DNA of 34,409 bases. Source: Gammaproteobacteria bacterium (lineage in GTDB: Bacteria > Pseudomonadota > Gammaproteobacteria > Pseudomonadales > Pseudohongiellaceae). Below the pieces are notes generated by a model. It saw only the letters and a program-made list of their open reading frames with translations, was not told the DNA's origin and did no database searches. Position 1 is the first letter of the stretch, and each line of letters begins with the position of its first letter. The stretch covers positions 1 through 34,409 of the forward strand of contig JAPKAI010000022.1 in the NCBI GenBank assembly GCA_028825335.1, given 5' to 3'. Both the position numbers and the translations under genes were made by a program. Below are positions 28,549 through 34,409 of the stretch, piece by piece.

Positions 28549-29661
28549 ATGAAAATGCCAAGTTTTGCTATTTCCACCTTCGCTGTCGTTCTGGTCCTGT
28601 ACCTCCTGATCGTCGGGGAGGCATTGTTGCTCCCGCTCGTTATCGCCATTGCTCTATGGTATTTGATTAACACCCTCGCGGCGGTATTCGCGAAAATCCA
28701 AATTGGTCAGTTTCAGTTCCCTAGTATTGTTTGCCGCCTGGCATCCATATTCACCTTCGTCTTGCTCATCTGGGGCCTGATAAATTTCTTAGGTGGCCGC
28801 GCGGATGATGTGATGCAGGTCATTCCCATTTATCAGGAAAACCTCACAGAGCGTTTCCAGAATCTTCCGCTCGTTGTCGTGTCTATTTTTCAAGATCAAT
28901 TGATCACAGATTGGATAAATCTGCCTGCTTACGCGACATCTGTAGCTTCATCTTTCGCCGGTATTTTGGCGAGTGGCGGCCTGATCATGATCTACGTTCT
29001 ATTTTTGTTCCTTGAGCAGGGCAATGTCGATCAGAAGATTGCGGCGCTATTCAGTACTTCTGGGTCGGAAGATGACGTTCGCAAGATTATCAGTAGGATC
29101 CGCAATGACATTCAAAAATACATCAGCATCAAGATGTTCACCAGTTCCATGACTGGCTTGCTTAGCTATACTTTTCTACGCATCGTGGAAGTCGATTTCG
29201 CCGGAGTCTGGGGCCTGCTTATCTTCTTGTTAAATTTTATCCCGACTGTCGGCTCTATAATCGCCACTATCTTTCCTGCGATGATCGCGCTCGCGCAATC
29301 CGATGGCTACACCTTATTCATTCTGGTTCTGGCAGGTATCGGTGTGCTGCAGATCTGTATCGGCAATATTCTCGAGCCACGGCTAATGGGAAACTCGTTT
29401 AACCTAAGTCCAATTGTGATCCTGCTCAATCTGGGACTATGGCAGTACATTTGGGGAATTCCCGGTATGTTTCTCTGTGTTCCTTTCCTAATTATCCTAA
29501 CGATTATTCTTAGTCACTTTCCGCGAACCCGTCCAATTGCGATTATTCTTTCCAGTGACGGTAGGTTGCGCGTTCCCGAAGACGCTGTGTTCGAGCAATT
29601 TAATAGGGGTCCCGGCGGCACTGATCTATTGCCTCCTAGTCAGGATAGCGACAAAGACTGA
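28549..29661 (+). CDS. AI-2E transporter family permease
   Basis: A 370-residue membrane protein with about eight hydrophobic helices in the pattern of the AI-2E/TqsA/PerM family: two at the N-terminus (IALWYLINTLAAVF), a long extracytoplasmic region, then ISIKMFTSSMTGLLSYTFL, VWGLLIFLLNFIPTVGSIIA and GNILEPRLMGNSFNLSPIVI near the C-terminus. The last motif is a family hallmark. Members export varied small molecules or ions (AI-2, sodium/proton); the substrate is not predictable. It lies upstream of alaS, where recA/recX lie in many gammaproteobacteria. Confidence 0.9.
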   Translation: MKMPSFAISTFAVVLVLYLLIVGEALLLPLVIAIALWYLINTLAAVFAKIQIGQFQFPSIVCRLASIFTFVLLIWGLINFLGGRADDVMQVIPIYQENLTERFQNLPLVVVSIFQDQLITDWINLPAYATSVASSFAGILASGGLIMIYVLFLFLEQGNVDQKIAALFSTSGSEDDVRKIISRIRNDIQKYISIKMFTSSMTGLLSYTFLRIVEVDFAGVWGLLIFLLNFIPTVGSIIATIFPAMIALAQSDGYTLFILVLAGIGVLQICIGNILEPRLMGNSFNLSPIVILLNLGLWQYIWGIPGMFLCVPFLIILTIILSHFPRTRPIAIILSSDGRLRVPEDAVFEQFNRGPGGTDLLPPSQDSDKD

Positions 29662-29704
29662 GTTCTAACGCGGCTCCAAAATATTTGCTTCTGCGAAAAA
29701 ACCC

Positions 29705-29733
29705 TGCAATATCCGCGTATTACGCGCTATAAT
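29705..29733 (+). promoter_or_regulatory. Probable alaS promoter with spacer palindrome
   Basis: A perfect -10 box TATAAT at 29728-29733 lies 94 bases before the alaS start. The -35 is weak (TGCAAT at 29705-29710, 17-base spacer). The spacer is almost filled by the palindrome CGCGTA-T-TACGCG (29714-29726), placed where a bound repressor would block RNA polymerase. Confidence 0.5.
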
Positions 29734-29821
29734 CCTCTGCTTTTTTACACTTAGCTTGCCTCTCGTGGGGCCCGACTCGAAATTCAGATTCAATTATTAG
29801 ATTTAACGATGAGATTCAACG

Positions 29822-32419
29822 ATGACTAGCGCAGAGATTAGACAGCAGTTTTTGGACTTTTTTGCCAGCAGGGGACATCAAATTGTTCCTAGCAGCTCGC
29901 TCGTGCCCGGCAATGATCCAACTCTGTTGTTTACCAATGCAGGAATGGTGCAATTTAAGGACACTTTCCTCGGTGATGAGCAGCGTGACTACAATCGTGC
30001 GACTAGTTCACAGCGCTGCGTCCGCGCAGGCGGTAAGCATAATGATTTGGAAAACGTGGGCTACACAGCTAGGCATCACACATTTTTCGAGATGCTGGGC
30101 AATTTCTCCTTCGGTGACTACTTCAAGCGTGACGCCATTAAATATGCTTGGGAATTCCTAACAGTCGAATTGGGGCTACCGGCAGAGAAACTTTGGATTA
30201 CCGTATTTGCAGACGATGCCGAGGCGGAAGCAATCTGGCTAGAGGAAATAAAGATCGACCCGAGTCGGTTTTCGCGTCTAGGTGAGAAAGACAATTTTTG
30301 GTCAATGGGAGATACCGGTCCCTGCGGTCCCTGTTCGGAAATATTTTATGACCACGGCGATGACGTGCCCGGTGGCCCGCCAGGAAGTCCCGATGAAGAT
30401 GGCGATCGCTACATAGAGATCTGGAATCTCGTTTTCATGCAGTACGAGAGAAAAGCGGATGGTTCTATGATCCCGCTACCCAAGCCTTCTGTTGACACAG
30501 GGGCGGGTCTCGAACGCGTAGCAGCTGTTATGCAGAATGTGCACAGTAACTATGAGATCGATCTGTTTCAGAATTTACTAAAAGCGATCTCTATAATCAC
30601 TGGTGTGAGCGATCTCAATAATAATTCTCTAAAAGTTATAGCAGACCATATACGGTCTTGCTCATTCTTAATTGTGGATGGCATTCTTCCTTCAAACGAG
30701 GGAAGAGGTTATGTTCTGCGCAGAATCATTCGGCGTGCTGTCCGACATGGGTACCAGCTCGGCGTGAAAGATGTCTTCTTCTATAAGATCGTTGTCGCTC
30801 TGGTTGAAGTCATGGGAGAGGCCTACCCCGAGCTTGCGCAGAAGCAGCAGATTGTCGAGAAGGCTTTGAAAGCAGAGGAAGAACAATTTGCGCGCACCTT
30901 AGAAAATGGCATGTCCATTCTAGAGAAGGCGATAGCGGAATTAGATGGGAAAACCATTCCCGGCGAGACAGTATTTCGCCTTTACGATACCTATGGCTTT
31001 CCTGTAGATCTTACAGCGGATGTCGCACGAGAACATGATCTATCACTTGACATGGATGGCTTCGAGGCGGCCATGTCAGTACAGAAAGAGCAGGCCCGCG
31101 CGGCGAGTAATTTTGGCTCAGTAGCGAAGCTTGAGATTGCCAGCAGTGAGGCTACAGATTTTGTTGGTTATGAAAAACTGCAGGGGACATCGAAGCTGCT
31201 AGCCATTTTTGCCGACTCGAAACAGATAGAGAGCGCGAGCGAAGGCGATGAGGTGCTATTGCTTCTCGATAGTACTCCGTTCTATGGAGAGTCCGGTGGT
31301 CAGGTTGGCGACACCGGTATGCTCACGAGTGAAAATGCCTCGTTCGAAGTGCTGGATACGCAGAAACAAGGCGATGCCTTCGTGCATAGAGGCGTACTAC
31401 GCAGCGGTGCACTGCGCATGGGCGAAAAGCTTATGGCATCAGTAGCTGCTCAGGCGCGTGCTGCCATTACTTTGAACCACAGCGCTACGCATCTGATGAA
31501 TGCGGCGCTAAGAAGCGTACTTGGCGAACATGTTCTGCAGAAGGGCTCGCTCGTCGATGCCGATAGGCTGCGCTTCGATTTCTCACATACCGCACCGGTA
31601 TCAAATGAAGAGCTGAGAAACATCGAGAATCAAGTTAACGAAGAGATATTAAAAAACTCATCTGTGGGTAAGGAAGTTTTGCCTATCGAGAAGGCGCAAG
31701 AGAAGGGTGCGCTGGCACTGTTCGGCGAGAAGTACTCAGATGAAGTACGAGTCGTCACCATGGGTGGCGACTATTCGGTTGAATTCTGCGGCGGCACGCA
31801 TGTACAGCGCACGGGTGATATTGGACTATTTAAGATTGTTTCTGAGACAGGTATCTCCTCCGGGGTACGCCGCGTAGAGGCTGTTACCGGCAGAGGCGCA
31901 CTAGCACTCATCGAGAAAGAAGAGCAGACGTTGAGAAAGGTTTGTGAAATCGTAAAGTCGAATAGCGACGACGTGCTCGACAAGGTTCAGGCGCTTGCAA
32001 ACAATACCAAGGCCTTGGAGAAACAGCTCGAGCAAATGAAGTCGAAGATGGCATCGAGTGCGGGTAGTGACCTTGCTTCTCAGGCAGAGGAAATCGCCGG
32101 CGTTAAGGTGTTAGTCGCTGTGGTGGAGGGTTTTAATCCGAAGACACTGCGTGACACGGCAGACCAATTAAAGAACAAGCTGGGTAGCGCTGTTGTTGTC
32201 TTGATGTCCGGGGCAGAAGGCAAGGTGAGTATCGTTGCTGGCGTTAGCAAAGACGTAGTAGGTAAAGTAAAGGCTGGCGACTTGGCGAACATGGTTGCCG
32301 TTCAGGTTGGCGGTAAGGGCGGGGGTCGTCCCGATATGGCTATGGCTGGCGGCAGTGATGTTCCGGCCATGCCAGCGGCTGCAGCGAGTGTTAAACCTTG
32401 GCTAGAAGAAAGATTGTAG
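29822..32419 (+). CDS. alaS: Alanyl-tRNA synthetase
   Basis: An 865-residue class II synthetase that charges tRNA-Ala, of normal length (E. coli about 876). The catalytic domain is first ([64 protein letters not shown]). The editing domain has its zinc residues in [14 protein letters not shown] and [15 protein letters not shown]. The C-terminal C-Ala domain ends with [15 protein letters not shown]. It begins the conserved alaS-lysC-csrA order, with 68 bases to lysC. Confidence 0.98.
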   Translation: MTSAEIRQQFLDFFASRGHQIVPSSSLVPGNDPTLLFTNAGMVQFKDTFLGDEQRDYNRATSSQRCVRAGGKHNDLENVGYTARHHTFFEMLGNFSFGDYFKRDAIKYAWEFLTVELGLPAEKLWITVFADDAEAEAIWLEEIKIDPSRFSRLGEKDNFWSMGDTGPCGPCSEIFYDHGDDVPGGPPGSPDEDGDRYIEIWNLVFMQYERKADGSMIPLPKPSVDTGAGLERVAAVMQNVHSNYEIDLFQNLLKAISIITGVSDLNNNSLKVIADHIRSCSFLIVDGILPSNEGRGYVLRRIIRRAVRHGYQLGVKDVFFYKIVVALVEVMGEAYPELAQKQQIVEKALKAEEEQFARTLENGMSILEKAIAELDGKTIPGETVFRLYDTYGFPVDLTADVAREHDLSLDMDGFEAAMSVQKEQARAASNFGSVAKLEIASSEATDFVGYEKLQGTSKLLAIFADSKQIESASEGDEVLLLLDSTPFYGESGGQVGDTGMLTSENASFEVLDTQKQGDAFVHRGVLRSGALRMGEKLMASVAAQARAAITLNHSATHLMNAALRSVLGEHVLQKGSLVDADRLRFDFSHTAPVSNEELRNIENQVNEEILKNSSVGKEVLPIEKAQEKGALALFGEKYSDEVRVVTMGGDYSVEFCGGTHVQRTGDIGLFKIVSETGISSGVRRVEAVTGRGALALIEKEEQTLRKVCEIVKSNSDDVLDKVQALANNTKALEKQLEQMKSKMASSAGSDLASQAEEIAGVKVLVAVVEGFNPKTLRDTADQLKNKLGSAVVVLMSGAEGKVSIVAGVSKDVVGKVKAGDLANMVAVQVGGKGGGRPDMAMAGGSDVPAMPAAAASVKPWLEERL

Positions 32420-32487
32420 GACCAGCGCGCTGGGTGCTGAAGCCTCGTTTGTGGAAGAGTATAGGAAAGGAATTGGAATAGTTTGTT

Positions 32488-33732
32488 ATGGCGTTGATTG
32501 TTCAAAAATTTGGCGGCACATCCGTAGGCTCTGTCGAGCGGATCGAAGCCGTGGCAGACAAGATCGTTGGCTTTCGCAAACGTGGCGACGATGTCGTGGT
32601 TGTTGTTTCGGCAATGAGCGGAGAAACTAATCGCTTAATGACGTTGGCTAAAGACATCATGGACTATCCGACTCCTCGAGAGATGGATGTACTGTTGTCT
32701 ACCGGCGAGCAGGTCACTATCGCCCTGTTGAGCATGGCGTTGGAAAAGCGCGGCTTTAGCGCGCGTTCTTTTACTGGCACTCAGGTAAAAATCTTAACCT
32801 GCAATACACATATGAAGGCGAGGATTCGTGAGATAGACGGTACGCGTATTCATGCACAGTTAGAGCAGGGAAATGTTGTCGTAGTTGCCGGTTTTCAGGG
32901 CACGGATGAACACGGCAATATTACAACACTCGGTCGAGGTGGCTCAGACACCACCGCAGTAGCCCTAGCTGCAGCCTTGGAAGCGGACGAATGTCAGATA
33001 TATACGGACGTAAAGGGTGTTTACACGACTGATCCGAGAGTTGTGGATGATGCTAGGTTGCTTAGTAGTATTACTTTCGAAGAGATGTTGGAACTCGCAA
33101 GCTTGGGTGCCAAGGTCCTGCAGATTCGCGCAGTTGAATTTGCGGGAAAATATAAGGTGCCGCTACGAGTGTTATCAAGTTTTGAAGAGGGTCCAGGTAC
33201 CCTGATCAGTTTAGAGGGAGACGAAAAAATGGAAGACCCGACTATTGCTGGAATCGCTTTTGAGCGAGATGAAGCGAAGCTCACCATTGCTGGAGTTCCC
33301 GATGTGCCGGGCGTGGCCTATCAAGTAATCGGCCCAGTCAGCGCTGCTGGCATTGAAGTCGATGTGATCGTGCAAAACGCGGCGGAAGATGGAACGAACG
33401 ATATAACATTTACTGTTAAACGCGGTGAATGTGATAGAGCCAAGAAAATTCTCGACGATTTGAAAGCCTCGCTGAAAGCACGCGAAGTGCTCGTTGACCG
33501 AAAGGTCGGAAAGGTGTCAGTAGTGGGTGTGGGCATGCGTTCACACGCGGGCATAGCCAGCAAGACGTTTAAGGCTTTGGCAGATGAGAGCATCAACATT
33601 CAAATTATTACGACTTCGGAGATCAAAATCTCTGTGGTAATAGAGGAGAAATACCTCGAATTAGCGGTCCGCGCCTTACATAGTGCCTTCGAACTTGGCG
33701 ATCCCGACTACAATAAGAGCGGCGATTCGTAG
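32488..33732 (+). CDS. lysC: Aspartokinase LysC
   Basis: A 414-residue monofunctional aspartate kinase, first enzyme of the lysine, threonine and methionine pathway. It opens with LIVQKFGGTSVGSVERIE and carries VVVVSAMSGETN, STGEQVTIALL, FQGTDEHGNITTLGRGGSDT and YTDVKGVYTTDPR. Two C-terminal ACT domains (from about 265; LTIAGVPDVPGVAYQVIGPV, VSVVGVGMRSHAGIASKTF) bind the feedback amino acids. An internal in-frame start with a ribosome site (33214-33231) suggests that a separate regulatory beta subunit is also made. With hom and thrC at the other locus it covers three steps of threonine synthesis. Confidence 0.97.
   Translation: MALIVQKFGGTSVGSVERIEAVADKIVGFRKRGDDVVVVVSAMSGETNRLMTLAKDIMDYPTPREMDVLLSTGEQVTIALLSMALEKRGFSARSFTGTQVKILTCNTHMKARIREIDGTRIHAQLEQGNVVVVAGFQGTDEHGNITTLGRGGSDTTAVALAAALEADECQIYTDVKGVYTTDPRVVDDARLLSSITFEEMLELASLGAKVLQIRAVEFAGKYKVPLRVLSSFEEGPGTLISLEGDEKMEDPTIAGIAFERDEAKLTIAGVPDVPGVAYQVIGPVSAAGIEVDVIVQNAAEDGTNDITFTVKRGECDRAKKILDDLKASLKAREVLVDRKVGKVSVVGVGMRSHAGIASKTFKALADESINIQIITTSEIKISVVIEEKYLELAVRALHSAFELGDPDYNKSGDS
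33214..33231 (+). promoter_or_regulatory. Internal ribosome site and start for aspartokinase beta subunit
   Basis: GAGGGAG at 33214-33220 stands 8 bases before an ATG at 33229-33231 that is in frame with lysC. Starting there would give about 167 residues beginning MEDPTIAGIAFERDEAKLTI, which are the two ACT domains. This matches the position and wording of the beta-subunit start of alpha2-beta2 aspartokinases such as those of Bacillus subtilis and Corynebacterium glutamicum. Confidence 0.65.
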
Positions 33733-34024
33733 GTCTGAACCCGCCGGGCTAACAAATTTGGCTGAATTAGTTGGCATGCACCTCATTAAGGCAGATACTT
33801 ATGGTTAATCGCGTTGTAACTCACTGAATTGGTGAATTTTGAGGTAGTGGCTGAGAGCGTTGCTAGTCGGATGCTGGGTGTATAAGAGACCTCGCTCAAA
33901 ACCTCATGAAATAAATCACGATATTCTATTGTTATCGGATATAGCAGTTAGGCAGTTTTATTGATTGGCACGCTGCAATAGTAACTACGGGAAATACAAA
34001 GGATTGAGTTAAAGGAGGATTACA

Positions 34025-34234
34025 ATGTTAATACTGACCCGCCGAATAGGCGAAACATTGATGATCGGAGACGAAGTCACGGTGACCGTCTTGGGAGTAA
34101 AGGGAAATCAGGTAAGGATTGGCGTGAACGCTCCAAAAGAAGTATCGGTGCATCGCGAAGAGATTTATCAGCGGATTCAGAAAGAGAAGGATGGGGATGT
34201 TGATGATGATAGTAACGAGGGGAGTGAAGAGTAG
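34025..34234 (+). CDS. csrA: Carbon storage regulator CsrA (RsmA)
   Basis: A 69-residue RNA-binding protein that binds GGA motifs in mRNA leaders and controls translation of carbon storage, motility and virulence-type genes. The family start [37 protein letters not shown] and [10 protein letters not shown] are all present. The last 16 residues are an acidic tail ([14 protein letters not shown]), longer than in the 61-residue E. coli CsrA. A near-perfect AAAGGAGG site lies 6 bases before the ATG. The 292-base gap after lysC (33733-34024) holds no gene that I can see. A terminator follows. Confidence 0.98.
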   Translation: MLILTRRIGETLMIGDEVTVTVLGVKGNQVRIGVNAPKEVSVHREEIYQRIQKEKDGDVDDDSNEGSEE

Positions 34235-34272
34235 GATAGTTTGCTTTCTTGGGCTGAATAGAGAATTTTATG

Positions 34273-34298
34273 AAACCAGCGGTTAGCTGGTTTTTTTT
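34273..34298 (+). terminator. Terminator of csrA
   Basis: An 8-bp stem AAACCAGC/GCTGGTTT (34273-34280 with 34286-34293) closes a 5-base loop and runs into eight T, about 39 bases after the csrA stop. No gene is visible from here to the window end. Confidence 0.92.
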
Positions 34299-34409
34299 GG
34301 CTGAAATTTGTGATTATTGACCTGTTTAGCTATCTATTAGATGTAGCTCTGCGCCTCCTTTTTCAATAAAAACTTGCTTGAATGAAAGTCGAAGTAAAAA
34401 AGTTAAGGG

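Noticed and set aside
34299-34409. tRNA-Ser after csrA, as in many gammaproteobacteria
   Set aside because: No cloverleaf or tRNA consensus arms are visible before the window ends; it may lie just outside.

Overview
The window looks like chromosome of a marine-type gammaproteobacterium of middling GC content. The core gene order is the gammaproteobacterial one: ypjD/yfjD divergent from ffh, then rpsP-rimM-trmD-rplS, dsbC, hom-thrC, recJ, and at the right end alaS-lysC-csrA. From memory, dsbC-hom-thrC lying close to rpsP-rplS, and alaS-lysC-csrA, both resemble Pseudomonas more than E. coli. I cannot name a genus. I saw no rRNA, tRNA, CRISPR array or complete insertion sequence.

Layout. Bases 1-1.6 kb: a secreted serine hydrolase on the minus strand with its terminator. 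Bases 1.7-5.5 kb: a scrambled oxidative-stress region. It holds a dead DUF3501-type gene, a 5' fragment of an OxyR-type LysR gene, an intact katG, then a mosaic 3' oxyR fragment fused to the 5' end of a metallophosphoesterase gene. Bases 5.6-8.1 kb: the intact oxyR, the metallophosphoesterase (4-base overlap) and an Sfp-type phosphopantetheinyl transferase. Bases 8.1-20.2 kb: housekeeping genes for membrane transport, signal recognition, ribosome/tRNA maturation, disulfide isomerisation, threonine synthesis and DNA repair. Bases 20.4-26.7 kb: an uncharacterised secreted protein, a transposase scrap, an unusually long DsbD-type protein with a doubled periplasmic domain, a second serine hydrolase and a PhzF-type protein. 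Bases 26.7-28.4 kb (minus strand): a Ser/Thr kinase - PP2C phosphatase - FHA cassette in which the kinase is dead, the FHA gene looks damaged and the phosphatase looks intact. Bases 28.5-34.3 kb: an AI-2E family permease, then alaS, lysC and csrA.

Functional links. KatG and OxyR form a peroxide defence module. DsbC and the DsbD-type protein belong to periplasmic thiol chemistry. Hom, ThrC and LysC are parts of the aspartate family pathway, at two loci. The strongest candidate for an undescribed arrangement is oxyR - PptH-like metallophosphoesterase - phosphopantetheinyl transferase. It resembles the mycobacterial pair that adds and removes 4'-phosphopantetheine on carrier proteins, here joined to a peroxide regulator. 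The doubled DsbD periplasmic domain and the half-dead kinase/phosphatase/FHA cassette are the next most interesting. All identities come from reading translations by eye; no database search was run.
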